A DNA stretch of 43,450 nt from an uncultured Myxococcales bacterium (GTDB lineage: Bacteria; Myxococcota_A; UBA9042), in assembly GCA_903869075.1 (NCBI GenBank), contig CAIPXZ010000540.1:1-43450 (forward strand). Reading direction: 5' to 3'. Shown here piece after piece: positions 1 through 10,916 of this stretch. The translations under genes were made by a program, and so were the position numbers. Under the pieces are notes generated by a model. The model was given only the letters and a program-made list of their open reading frames with translations, made no database searches and had not been told where the DNA came from. Position 1 is the stretch's first letter. Each line of letters begins with the position of its first letter.

Positions 1-885
1 CTGGCGATCGTGGCCCGCAACTACGCGACGTCTCAGCATTTTCTGCCGGCGACCTACTACGCCAAGCTCGTCGACGTGCCGTGGCTGGCGACGCCCGGGC
101 GGCTGTGGCAGGCGTTGCACTGGACCCTGGGCGAGACGCCGCCGCTGTGGCATGGCTGGGGGCTGCTGGCGCTGGCCGGGCTGGCAACCCGCGGGCAGGC
201 GCGGGCGTGGCTGCCCCTGCTGGCGGCGCTGGCGCTGGCGCTGGCGCACGTGCGCGTGCTGGAGCCGGGCGCGCCGGAGGTGTTCTATTCGCTGCGCTAC
301 CTGTTGCCGGTTGTGCCGCCGCTGACCGTGGCGCTGGTGCTGGGCGCGGCGGCGCTGGGCCAGCGCTGGCTGCCGCAGCGACCGGGGCTGCCGCTGCTGC
401 TGTTTGTGCTCGTGGCGCTGGTACAGGCGGCGCTGACGCTGCCGGCGGTGAGCGCCAAGCTGGCCAATGACACGCGCAATATCGATGAGGTCCAGGTCGC
501 CGCGGGGCGCTGGATTCACGCGCACGTGCCGGCGGGCCGGCGGGTGGCGTCGATCGACGCCGGCGCGGTGCGCTACGTGGGCGAGCGCTGGACGCTGGAT
601 TTGCTGGGCCTGAACACGCCGGAAGTGCTGTGGAATCCAGGGCCGTACATCGCCGCGCACCCAGTGGCGGCGGTGGTGTTCATGCCGGAGCTGTCGCGAC
701 CGCAGGCGTCGCCGGAATTTGCGGCGCCGTGGTCGCACCGCGCGGCGGTTTACACGGTGACGCAGCTGCCCGCGCTCGGCTTCCAGGCGATCGTCACCTG
801 CCAGCGCGCTGGCGATGACACGCCGCGACAAATGCGCTTTGACGGCAAGTACTTCCGCACGATGCTCTGGTGTCAGCGGTTCTGA
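1..885 (+). CDS. C-terminal part of a membrane glycosyltransferase-like protein (GT39/ArnT-type), 5'-truncated by window edge
   Basis: Frame 1 is open from base 1 and stops at 885; several hydrophobic TM segments followed by a soluble C-terminal tail (AGRWIHAHVPAGRRVASIDAGAVRYVGERWTLDLLGLN) typical of ArnT/PMT-like glycosyltransferases. Confidence 0.6.
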   Translation: MAIVARNYATSQHFLPATYYAKLVDVPWLATPGRLWQALHWTLGETPPLWHGWGLLALAGLATRGQARAWLPLLAALALALAHVRVLEPGAPEVFYSLRYLLPVVPPLTVALVLGAAALGQRWLPQRPGLPLLLFVLVALVQAALTLPAVSAKLANDTRNIDEVQVAAGRWIHAHVPAGRRVASIDAGAVRYVGERWTLDLLGLNTPEVLWNPGPYIAAHPVAAVVFMPELSRPQASPEFAAPWSHRAAVYTVTQLPALGFQAIVTCQRAGDDTPRQMRFDGKYFRTMLWCQRF

Positions 886-903
886 CCGCGGCGGCGCGTG
901 CGG

Positions 904-3900
904 TTAGTTGTGGCAGCACATGACGCCGTTGATCCACGGGTCCGTGCCGGAAGCCCGCACGCACGTCTGGTTCATCGCGTCGATGCGGTAGTTACTGCTG
1001 ATGCAGCTGACGCCGTAATTGGTGATTTTGCCTTGGCAAAGCGCGCCGACGCCGGCTGCGTCGTTGGTGTCCGTCGTGTTGGTGCAGGCGTGACATGTGC
1101 CGTTGTCGTTGGCGGCGTTGAGCGACCAGCAGCCCTGCTGGAACGCGTCGGCTTGGGTGATGGACTGCTCGAGGACCTGGTCGGCGGCGCTGGAGTTGCA
1201 GACGTGGAAGTTCACGCCGCACAGCAGCTGCGCCGAGCCGGCGCCGGAGCTCGAGGCGATTGAGCCGTACCAATTGCCGTTGCATTGCGCGATGTTCGGG
1301 TAGCGCGTCTTGTCCATGCTGCCGGCGCGCACGCCGCTGGCGCAGCTCGTGTCCTCGACCTGGCAGGTGGCGGAGCAGCCGTCGCCGCTGACTTTGTTGC
1401 CGTCATCGCACTGCTCGCCGAGCGCGGCCTGGAGGACGCCGTCGCCGCAAGTGCCCAGCACGCAGACGCCGGTCTTGCAGATGTTCACCGCGCCGCAGCT
1501 GGTCTTGTCGGCGAGCGCGATGTGCTGGCAGCCGATGCCGAGCACGCAGCTGTCGGTCGTGCAAGCGTTGCTGTCGTCGCAGTTCAGCGCCGGCGGGGCG
1601 CACGTGCCGCCCGAGCAGACGTCCGGGCCGGTGCACAAGTTGCCGTCATTGCACGGCGCGTTGTTGGCGACGTGGCTGCAGCCGCTGATGGCGTTGCACG
1701 AGTCGTCCGTGCAGGCGTTGCTGTCGTTGCAGTTCAGCGCGCCGCCGGGCGTGCAGGTGCCGTTGTTGCAGTAGTCGCCGCTTGTGCAGACGGAGCCGTC
1801 CGCGTCGCAGCTCGCGCCGTTGGCGCCGGCGCCGTTGAATACGCAGGCGCCGGTCAGCGTGTTGCAGGAGTCGACGGTGCAGGCGTTGCCGTCGTTGCAC
1901 GTCGTCGCCGGTCCGGAGACGCAGGCGCCGCCGGTGCACTTGTCGCCGTTGGTGCAGGCGTTGCCGTCGCTGCAGGCGCTGGTGTTGGCGGTGTGGGTGC
2001 AGCCGGTCGCCGGGTTGCAGCTGTCGTTGGTGCAGGCGTTGCCGTCGTCGCAGTTCAGCGCCGCGCCGGCGATGCAGCTTGTGCCGGTGCAGATGTCCGG
2101 GTTGGTGCAGACGCTGCCGTCGGCGTCGCAGAGGCTGCCGCCGTTTTGCGCGACGTAGCTGCACACGCCGGTGGCCGTCGCGCAGGTGTTCTTGCGGCAG
2201 GTGTTGTCGCCGGCGGCGCTGCAGGTGACGATCGTCGCCGGGTTCACCTTGCAGCTGTACGGCAGGACGCTCACGTCGCAGTAGAGCGTGCCGTTGCAGG
2301 CGTTGCCGTCTTCTTGGCTGGCGCAGTCGGCGGTGATCTTGCAGCCGCAGTTGTTGCTGCCGGACGTGCACACGCCGCCGCTGCAGACGTCGCCGATGGT
2401 GCACGGATTGCCGTCGTCGCAGGACAGGATGTTGTTGGTGTGGGTGCAGCCGGCGACCGGGTCGCACGCGTCGGTTGTGCAGACCTTGCCGTCGTCGCAG
2501 AGCACGGTCGGTACCACGACGTTGCCTTTGCAGACGCCCGCGCCGCAGACGTCGCCGGTGGTGCAGGCGTTGTTGTCGTTGCACGCCAGGTTGTTGATGG
2601 CGAACACGCAGCCGGTGCCGGGGTTGCAGCTGTCGGTGGTGCACAAGTTGTTGTCATTGCAGGTGATGCCCGTGCCGGTGCAGGCCTTGTTGGCGCAGAT
2701 GTCGCCGCTGGTGCAGGCGTTGCCGTCGTCGCAGAGCGCGGCGTTGGCGGTGTTCAGGCAGCCGGTGGCGCTGTTGCAGCTGTCCGTGGTGCACGGGTTG
2801 GCGTCATTGCAGTTGAGCGTGCCGGTGGAGCTGCACAGGCCGCCGGAGCACGTGTCGCCGGTGGTGCAGGCGTTGCCGTCGGTGCACGGCTGGGTGTTGG
2901 CGGTGTACTTGCAGCCCGTGGCGGCGACGCAGGCGTCGTCGGTGCACGAGTTGCCGTCGTTGCAGGTGATCGCGGTGCCGACGCACGCGCCGGCGGTGCA
3001 GGTGTCCGCGGAGGTGCAGGCGTTGCCGTCGTCGCACGCGGCGGCGGAGTTGGCGAAGACGCAGTTGCCGGTCGTGGCGTCGCAGCTGTCCGTTGTGCAC
3101 GGGTTGCTGTCGTTGCAGTTCTTGACGGCGCCGGGCACGCAGCCGGACGCGGCGCAGATGTCGCCGACGGTGCACGGGTTGTTGTCTGTGCACGGGCTGG
3201 CGTTGGCGGTGTGCGTGCAGCCGGTGGCGGGGTTGCAGCTGTCATCCGTGCAAGCGTTGTTGTCGTTGCAGTTGACCTGCGGACCGGGCAGGCACACGCC
3301 GCCGTTGCAGGCGTCGCCGACGGAGCAGACCGAGTTGTCCGCATTGCACGCCGCGTTCTGGTTCTGCGCCACGTAGCTGCAGACGCCGGTCGCCGGCACG
3401 CAGGTGTTCACGGTGCAGACGCCGTTGCCAGCCGTGTCGCAGGTGATGACCGTCGCCGGGTTGACCTTGCAGTTGTACGGCAGCGCGGAGGTGTCGCAGA
3501 ACAGCGTGCCGTTGCAGAAGTTGCCGTCTTCCTGCGCCGCGCAGTCGCTGTTTTGCGTGCAGCCGCAGGAGTTGGCGCCGCTTGTGCACACGCCGCCGGC
3601 GCAGACGTCGCCGACGGTGCAGCCGTTGCCGTCGCTGCAGGCGTTGGTGTTGTTCACGTGGGTGCAGCCGCTGAGCGGGTTGCAGGCGTCGTTGGTGCAC
3701 GGGTTGCCGTCGTCGCAGAACGTGGCGACAACGACCGCGGTGCCGCTGCACGCGCCGCCGGCGCAGGCGTCGTTGGTCGTGCAAGCGTTGCCGTCGTTGC
3801 AAGACAGCGCGTTGTTCGTGTGCGCGCAGCCGGTCGCGGGCGCGCAGGAGTCGCTGGTGCAGATGTTGCTGTCATCGCAGTTGACGTTGGTGCCGCCGCA

Positions 3901-6900
3901 GACGCCGCCGGCGCAGACGTCGTTTTGGCTGCAGGCGTTGTTGTCGTTGCAGGTGATGGCGTTGTTGGTGAACACGCAGGCGCCGGTCGCGACGTTGCAG
4001 CTGTCCGTCGTGCACGGGTTGCTGTCATTGCAGACGGCGACGGCGCCCGGCTTGCACGCGCCGGTGGCGCAGATGTCGCCGACGGTGCAGGCGTTGCCAT
4101 CGGTGCACGGCGAGGTGTTGTTTGTGTGCTGGCAGCCGAGCGTCGCGCTGCAGGAATCGTTTGTGCACGGGTTGGTGTCGTCGCAGTTGAGGCTGGCGCC
4201 GGCTTTGCAGACGCCGGCGGTGCAGACGTCCGGCGCGGTGCAGACGCTGTTGTCCGCGTTGCACGGTCCGGCTTCATTCTGGTTGACGTAGCTGCACTTG
4301 CCCGTGCCGGTGGCGCAGGTGTTCTTGGTGCAGGTCGTGTCGGCGCTGGCGTCGCAGGTGACGATGGTCGCGGGGTTGACCTTGCAGCTGTACGGCAGCG
4401 CGGACTTGTCGCAGAACAGCGTGCCGTCGCAGAAGTTGCCGTTTTCCTGGCTGGCGCAGTCGGCGGTGACGGCGCAGCCGCAGGTGTTGGCGCCGCTCTT
4501 GCAGGCGCCGGCGGCGCAGACGTCGCCGACGGTGCACGGGTTGCCGTCGTTGCAGGACACCGCGTTGTTGGTGTGGGCGCAGCCGGTGGCGGGGACGCAG
4601 CTCTCGGTTGTGCACGGGTTGCCGTCGTCGCACAGCACGGCGGCGCTCACGGCGGTTCCGGCGCAGGAGCCGCTCGAGCACAGGTCGTTCTGCGTACAGG
4701 CGTTGTTGTCGTTGCAGCTCAAGGTGTTGACGGCGTTGACGCAGCCCTTCTTCGGGTCGCAGCTGTCGGTCGTGCAGACGTTGTTGTCGTTGCAGTTCAG
4801 CGCCGAGCCGCCGCACGCGCCGCCGGCGCACACGTCATTGGCGCTGCAGGCGTTGCCGTCATCGCAGCCCAGCGCGTTGTTGGCAAAGATGCAGTTGCCG
4901 CTGGCTTTGTCGCAGCTGTCGCTGGTGCAGACGTTGCCGTCGGCGCAGACCTTGGTGGCGCCGGGCACGCAGCCGGACGAGACGCACTGGTCGCCGACGG
5001 TGCAGGCATTGCCGTCCGTGCACGGGTTGCTGTTGGCGACGTGGGGTGCAGCCGGTGACCTTGTCGCAGGCGTCGTTTGTGCACGGGTTGCCGTCGTCGC
5101 AGTTCAGGGTTGGACCCGCCGAGCAGATGCCGCCGACGCACGTGTCGTTGGTGGTGCAGACGCTGCCGTCGGCGTCGCACGGCTTGCCGGCGTTCTGGCT
5201 CAGGTAGCTGCACGCGCCGGTGGCGGTGGCGCAGGTGTTCTTGGTGCAGGTCGTGTCGGCGGACGCGTCGCAGGTGACGACGGTCTTCGGGTTGACTTTG
5301 CAGTTGTACGGCAGCGCGCTCTTGTCGCAGAAAAGCGTGCCGTTGCAGAAGTTGCCGTCTTCCTGGCCGGCGCAGTCCGCGTCCTGATTGCAGCCGCACG
5401 TGTTGGTGCCGCTGACGCACTTGCCGGCGGCGCAGGTGTCGCCGGTGGTGCAGCTGTTGCCGTCGTCGCATGTGGCGGTGTTGTTGGCGTGGCTGCAGCC
5501 GGTCGACGGGTTGCAGCCGTCGGTGGTGCACGGGTTGGCGTCATCGCACTGCACTGCGGCGCTGACCGCGGTGCCCTTGCACACGCCGCCGCCGCAGATG
5601 TCGTTGCTTGTGCAGGCGTTGCTGTCGTCGCAGGTCACGCTGTTGTTGGTGTGGACGCAGCCGCTGGCGGACGCGCACGAGTCGTTTGTGCACGGGTTGC
5701 CGTCGTCGCAGCTGATGCTGGCGCCGGCGCAGACGCCGTTCTGGCAGGTGTCGGCCTGGCTGCAGGCGTTGCCGTCGTTGCAGGGCAGGGTGTTGTTGGC
5801 AAAGACGCACTTGCCGGTCGTGGCGTCGCAGCTGTCGGTGGTGCACGGGTTGCTGTCATTGCAGACGGTGCCGCTGCCGGCGACGCACGCGTTCTGGCTG
5901 CAGGCATCGCCGACGGTGCACGGGTTGCCGTCGCTGCACGGGCTGGCGTTGGCCACGTGGACACAGCCGGTCTTGGGGTTGCAGCTGTCGTCGCTGCACG
6001 GGTTGCCGTCGTCGCAGACAAGCGCGGCGCCTTGCGCGCACTCGCCGGACTTGCAGGCGTCGTTGGTGGTGCAGACGCTGCCGTCGGCGTCGCACGTCAG
6101 GCCTTCGTTCACGGCGTTGTTGCTGCATTTGCCGAGCGTGACGTTGCATTGGTTGTGCAAGCACGCGGTGTCGGTGCTGGTGTCGCAGGTCACGACCGTC
6201 TTCGGGTTGACCTGGCACTTGTACGGCGGCGCGGACTTGTCGCAGAACAGCGTACCGTTGCACAGGTTGCCGTCTTCCTGGCTGGCGCAGTCGGCGTCGG
6301 CGTTGCAGCCGCAGGTGTTGGTGCCGCCGACGCAGACGCCCGCCGCGCAGACGTCGCCGGTGCTGCACGGGTTGCCGTCGTCGCAGGTGTTGCTGTTGGC
6401 GGTGTGGGTGCAGCCGGCGGTCGGGTCGCAGGCGTCGGTTGTGCAGGGGTTGCCGTCGTCGCAGACAACGCCGGCGGTGACCGCCTGGCCCTTGCACGCG
6501 CCGCCGCCGCAGAGATCGCCCGTGGTGCAGGCGTTGCCGTCGTCGCAGGGCACGCTGTTGGGCGTGTTGACGCAGCTCTTGGTCGGGTCGCAGCTGTCTG
6601 ACGTGCACGGGTTCTTGTCGTCGCACACGGCGGACGTACCGGAACAGACGCCGTTCGCGCATGTGTCGTTCAGCGAGCAGGCGTTGCCGTCGTCGCACGC
6701 CAGCGTGTTTTTGACGTAAGTGCACTTGCCGCTGGCCTGATCGCAGGCGTCGTCGGTGCACGGGTTCTCGTCGTCGCACTGCACGAGCGGACCGGCGGCG
6801 CATGCGGCGTCCTTGCAGACGTCGCCCACCGTGCAGCCATTGCCGTCGCTGCACGCCGCGGACGAGGGCGCGAACACGCAGCCGTTCTTCGGGTCGCAGC

Positions 6901-8512
6901 TGTCGGTGGTGCACGGGTTCTTGTCGTCGCAGTTCAACAGCGGGCCGGGCACGCAGGTGCCGCCGCTGCAGGTGTCGGTGGTGGTGCAAACGGTGCCGTC
7001 GGCGTCGCAGCCCAAGCCGTCGTTGACGGGCTGGTAGAGGCATTTGCCGGTGGGCTTGTCGCACTGATTCTGCGAGCACGCCGTGTCGGCGCCGCTGTCG
7101 CAGGTGATGACGGTGACCGGATTGACCTTGCACAGCCACTGCGCGCTGGTCTGGTCGCAGTAGAGGGTGCCGTTGCACAGGTTGTTGTCGTCAAACGGCG
7201 CGCAGTCCAGGTCGTTGGTGCAGGCGCACGACGACACGCCCGAGTTGCAGATGCCGTTGGCGCAGGTGTCGCCGCTCGTGCAGCTGTTGCCGTCTTCGCA
7301 GGGCAGCGTGTTCGGCGTCCAGGCGCAACCGGTGATGGGGTCGCAGGTTTCCGTCGTGCACGGGTTGCTGTCGTCGCAGATCTGCGCCGCGGTCAAAGCC
7401 TCGCCGACGCACGCGCCATCGGTACACGTGTCATTGCTCGTGCAGGGGTTTTTGTCGTTGCACGGCAAGGACGTCGGCGTGTAAACGCAGCCCTTGAGCG
7501 GGTCGCAGGCGTCGGTCGTGCAGATCGAGCCGTCGTCGCACGAGAAGCCTGTGCCGGCGCACGCGCCGCCGGAGCAGATGTCGTCCTTGGAGCAGGCGTT
7601 GCCGTCGTCGCACGGCGCGGTGCTGAACGTCGCGGTGCAGTCGCCGGCGAGGTCGCAGCCGTCGGTGGTGCAGGCGTTGCCGTCGTCGCAGACCTTGCCG
7701 GGGCCGGGCGTGCATACCGTCTGGATGCAGACGTCGCCGATGGTGCAGGAATTGCCGTCGTCGCACGCCGAGCCGTCCATGACCGCGTGGATGCAGCCGG
7801 CGATGGCGTCGCAGGTGTCCGCGGTGCACGGGTTCTTGTCGTCGCAGTTCAGGTTGCCGGCCGGCGTGCAGCCGCCAAATTGGCAGACGTCGCCGACGGT
7901 ACACGCGTTGCCGTCGTCGCAAGTGCCTGAATTGATGAGTGAATGCTGGCAGCCGTGGTTGAGATCGCATTGGTCGGCGCTGCACGGGTTGCCGTCGTCG
8001 CAGTTCTGCGCCATGCCGCCCTGGCACGCGCCGTCCTTGCAGGATTGACCGGTTGTGCAGGCGTCGCCGTCCTCGCACGTCGCCCCGTTGGGCAACTCGG
8101 TCGCGGCGCAGATGCCGTCGACGCAGGTGCTCGGCGTGCAAGGCGTTGACAATGCGACGCAATCTGTTGTTGTGACACACGTCGTGGTGGTGGTGACCGC
8201 GTCGCCCGCGTCCACCGCGTCTGATTCCGCATCGAACAGCGGATTCACGTCGCCGTCGCTGAATTTCACGTCGTAGTCGATGTTGGTGACGTCCTGCGGC
8301 AGCTGGATGTCTTGCTTGACCTTGCCGAGGTCATCGCCGTTTGTCGCGTCCGGATCGAAGGCAGGGAGCACGGTCGTGTTGTCGCTGCAGCTTGCCAACC
8401 CCGCGAGCAGCAAGGACAAAAAGCCGATGCTGGCGATCCACTTTAGGCCGTTGCCACGGGCGCGCTGCGCGCCGTCGGCGGGGTTCGTGGACGTGCAACA
8501 GGACGACTTCAT
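904..8512 (-). CDS. Giant cysteine-rich repeat lipoprotein (about 2535 aa if the frameshift is corrected), called as two ORFs (904-4968 and 4859-8551)
   Basis: ATG at 8512-8510 preceded by AAGGAG-TTCCC Shine-Dalgarno; signal peptide with lipobox LLAGLASC; continuous CDDGNxCT...CDPxTGC repeats across both ORFs; both ORFs join in register if one extra G at 5043-5046 is removed; TAA stop at 904-906; C-terminal CGDG...EQCDDGNxxSGDGCSATC repeat. Confidence 0.85.
2200..7180 (-). repeat. Higher-order tandem repeat of 915 bp (305 aa) within the giant Cys-rich gene
   Basis: Anchor motif NPxTxVTCD (plus-strand ttgac/ttcac) at 7122, 6207, 5292, 4376, 3461, 2243: spacings 915, 915, 916 (frameshift interval), 915, 1218. 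Second anchor NGTLxCD at 7171, 6256, 5341, 4425, 3510, 2292 gives the same spacings. Confidence 0.9.
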
Positions 8513-8580
8513 GGGAACTCCTTGCCTAAGACCGCCCTGAGCATACCCCAAGCGGCGCGGCGTCCAGTAAAGAACGATTG

Positions 8581-8620
8581 TGGCGATTTGTAAACTGGCG
8601 CTTGCCTACTGGAATCGCCA
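8581..8620. promoter_or_regulatory. Inverted repeat upstream of the giant gene (TGGCGATT...AATCGCCA)
   Basis: Perfect 8-bp arms 8581-8588 and 8613-8620 in the gap between acyl-CoA dehydrogenase stop (8642) and the giant gene start (8512). Confidence 0.35.
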
Positions 8621-8641
8621 GCGCAATTCGTCGACCCGCAG

Positions 8642-9820
8642 CTATTTGAAGACCGCCGTGTGCCGCAGATCGTAGGTGATGTTCTTCTGGTGCGCCTCGA
8701 TCGTGCCGCCGCCGATCTCCAGCAGCTTGGCGTCGCGCCACAGGCGCTCCACGTCGTACTCGCCGACGTAGCCGTAGCCGCCCAGCGTCTGGATCGCCCG
8801 GTCGGCGACGTTTTTGGCCATCGTCGCGCAGTACAGCTTGACGCCGTCCGAGTCGACGCGGTTGCCGTGGCTCGCCAAATCCATGCGCGCGGCGGTGACG
8901 TAGGTGTACGCCCGGCCAGCCATCCATTCCGCATAAGAATCGCCAATGTAGCGCTGGATCTGGCCGAAATTGCGCAGCGACTGGCCAAACGCGTGGCGCT
9001 CGCCAGAATAGCGGTTCATGACCTCGACGCAGCGCCGCGCGATGCCCAGGCTCATCGCCGCCAGCGTCAGGCGTTCGATTTCCAGATTGCGCATCATGTG
9101 TTTGGTCGACTCGCCCTCGTTGCCGATGCGGTTGACCGCCGGCACGAGGCAATCGTCGAACACAAGCTCCGCCGTCGCCGACGCGCGCATCCCCAGCTTG
9201 TCGTGGATCTTTTGGCCGAGGCGAAAGCCCGGCATGCCTTTCTCCACCAAGAAGCTGCTGATCTGCCTGCCTTTTTCCGTGCCGGTGCGGGCGTAGACCA
9301 AAAAGCAGTCGCCCAGCTCGGTGTTGCTGATGGCGCCGTTGGTGATCCACATCTTGGCGCCGTTCAGCACGTAAAAATCACCGTCGCGGCGCGCAGTTGT
9401 GCTCATCGCCAGGGCGTCCGTGCCGGCGTGCGGCTCGCTCATGCCCATGCCGGCGATCCACTCGCCGCTGATGACCTTGGGCAGCACCCGCCGGCGCTGC
9501 TCGTCGCTGGCGTTGACATTGAAATTGTTGACGAACAGCATCGCGTGCGCCAGGTAGCTCAGCGTGAACGCCGGGTCGACGGCGCTCAGTTCCTCGTGCG
9601 CAATCACCGCTGCGGTCGCATCCATGCCGGCGCCGCCCCACTTTTCCGGCACCGTCAGGCCAAGCAGCCCGAGGCTGCCGAGCTTGCGAAACAGCGGCAC
9701 GTTGAAGGTCTCCGTGCGGTCGGCTTCGCGTGCCTGCGGCTGCAGCTCGCGCTCGGCAAAATCCCGCACAAGCTCGCGCAACGCCAAGTGTTCTTCAGTC
9801 GGATTGTAGATGTCGTGCAT
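8642..9820 (-). CDS. Acyl-CoA dehydrogenase (isovaleryl-CoA dehydrogenase-like)
   Basis: Protein from MHDIYNPTEEHLALRELVRDFAERE...GMGMSEPHAGTDALAMSTTA...NGAKMWITNG...GGYGYVGEYDVERLWRDAK; SD GAGGGGG before ATG at 9820. Confidence 0.93.
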   Translation of the reverse strand: MHDIYNPTEEHLALRELVRDFAERELQPQAREADRTETFNVPLFRKLGSLGLLGLTVPEKWGGAGMDATAAVIAHEELSAVDPAFTLSYLAHAMLFVNNFNVNASDEQRRRVLPKVISGEWIAGMGMSEPHAGTDALAMSTTARRDGDFYVLNGAKMWITNGAISNTELGDCFLVYARTGTEKGRQISSFLVEKGMPGFRLGQKIHDKLGMRASATAELVFDDCLVPAVNRIGNEGESTKHMMRNLEIERLTLAAMSLGIARRCVEVMNRYSGERHAFGQSLRNFGQIQRYIGDSYAEWMAGRAYTYVTAARMDLASHGNRVDSDGVKLYCATMAKNVADRAIQTLGGYGYVGEYDVERLWRDAKLLEIGGGTIEAHQKNITYDLRHTAVFK

Positions 9821-9851
9821 GGTCCCCCTCGCTCGCGCCAGCCTAGCACAG

Positions 9852-10916
9852 TCACGTTCGCGGCGCACTCGCCCGGCCTAACCGGTCGGCGATCGCCGGC
9901 CACAGTCCTGTCACGGCGGTGATCGGCTCGGCGAACAGCGCACCCGGCGCCCCGTCCATCCCGCGCAGGCAGGCAAAGAGCCGCTGCGCCGCCGTCACAT
10001 CGCTGCCGTCCGGGCTCAACAACTGCAGCTGCGGCGGCTGGTGCGGATCCAGCAGCGCGCGCTCCGCCGCGCCGTCGCCGCGCGCCACCAGCACCACATC
10101 TGCCGGCGTGAACAGCCGTGCCCGCGTCGCCGCATCGAGCGCGACAATCGGCACCGGCAGCAGCTGCAGCGGCTGACTCGGCGCGTAGTGGCTGGCCAAC
10201 AGCCCCGGCGACGGCAGCGCCAGCGGCGAAATTTCTGGACGAAAAACAAGCTGTTGGCTCACTGCCGCAATCGCCTCGGCCGTCACACCGCCGGGCCGCA
10301 GCAGCGCGCAGCTGCCGTCGGGCTGTACGGCCACGACCGTCGACTCCACGCCGACCGCACACGGCCCGCCGTCGACGATCCAGTCGATCCGCGCGCCCAG
10401 CTCCGCCAGCACGTGCGCCGCCGTCGTCGGACTGACGCGGCCAAAACGGTTGGCGCTCGGCGCCGCCAGCGGCTGGCCCAGCGCAGCGAGGATCCGCTGC
10501 GCCACCGGGTGCGCCGGCATCCGCACCGCCACGCTGTCCAGACCCGCGGTGCACAGATCCGGCACCGCCCGCGCCCGCGGCAGCACCAGCGTCAGCGGTC
10601 CCGGCCAGAACGCGTCCGCCAGCCGTTGCGCCGTCTGTCGCGCCAGCGGCGTGAGCTGCGGCAGATCCACAAGCTGGGCGTCCGCCAGCGCTTGCAGCCG
10701 TTGGCCCTGCGGGCTGGGCGCGACGTGGGCGATCAGCGGGTCGAACGTCGGCCGATCCTTCGCGGCAAAAATCCTTGCCAGCGCCTCGGGTTGCAGCGCC
10801 AGACCGGCCAGGCCGTAGACCGTCTCCGTCGGGATCGCCACCAGCGCGCCGCGCCGCAGCGCCGCCACTGCCAGCGCCAGATCCGCCGGTGAGTCCCGCA
10901 AAATGCGCGCCGTCAT
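9852..10916 (-). CDS. tsaC: L-threonylcarbamoyladenylate synthase (TsaC/Sua5 family with C-terminal Sua5 domain)
   Basis: MTARILRDSPADLALAVAALRRGALVAIPTETVYGLAGLA...KDRPTFDPLIAHV...FWPGPLTLVLPR...PSANRFGRVSPTTAAHV...LLRPGGVT; start overlaps previous stop (ATGA at 10913-10916). Confidence 0.93.
   Translation of the reverse strand: MTARILRDSPADLALAVAALRRGALVAIPTETVYGLAGLALQPEALARIFAAKDRPTFDPLIAHVAPSPQGQRLQALADAQLVDLPQLTPLARQTAQRLADAFWPGPLTLVLPRARAVPDLCTAGLDSVAVRMPAHPVAQRILAALGQPLAAPSANRFGRVSPTTAAHVLAELGARIDWIVDGGPCAVGVESTVVAVQPDGSCALLRPGGVTAEAIAAVSQQLVFRPEISPLALPSPGLLASHYAPSQPLQLLPVPIVALDAATRARLFTPADVVLVARGDGAAERALLDPHQPPQLQLLSPDGSDVTAAQRLFACLRGMDGAPGALFAEPITAVTGLWPAIADRLGRASAPRT

Noticed and set aside
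5043-5046. Programmed ribosomal frameshift as the preferred explanation of the split
   Set aside because: Only a 4-nt C-run on the coding strand and no obvious classical slippery heptamer; an extra base (error or mutation) explains the 915 versus 916 spacing more simply. Kept only as an alternative.
1285-5058. Long plus-strand ORF (1257 aa) antisense to the giant Cys-rich gene; likewise 4298-6601 and 5388-6719
   Set aside because: Low-complexity Ala/Val/Arg or Gln/Leu/Ser-Pro-rich translations produced by reading periodic TGC/GAC codons in antisense frames; no recognisable domain, and the minus-strand frame has SD, lipobox and conserved Cys repeats.
904-8512. CRISPR array or DNA satellite explanation for the periodic sequence
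   Set aside because: Periodicity is codon-based, units diverge mainly in ways that keep the Cys pattern, and there are no near-identical direct repeats with unique spacers.
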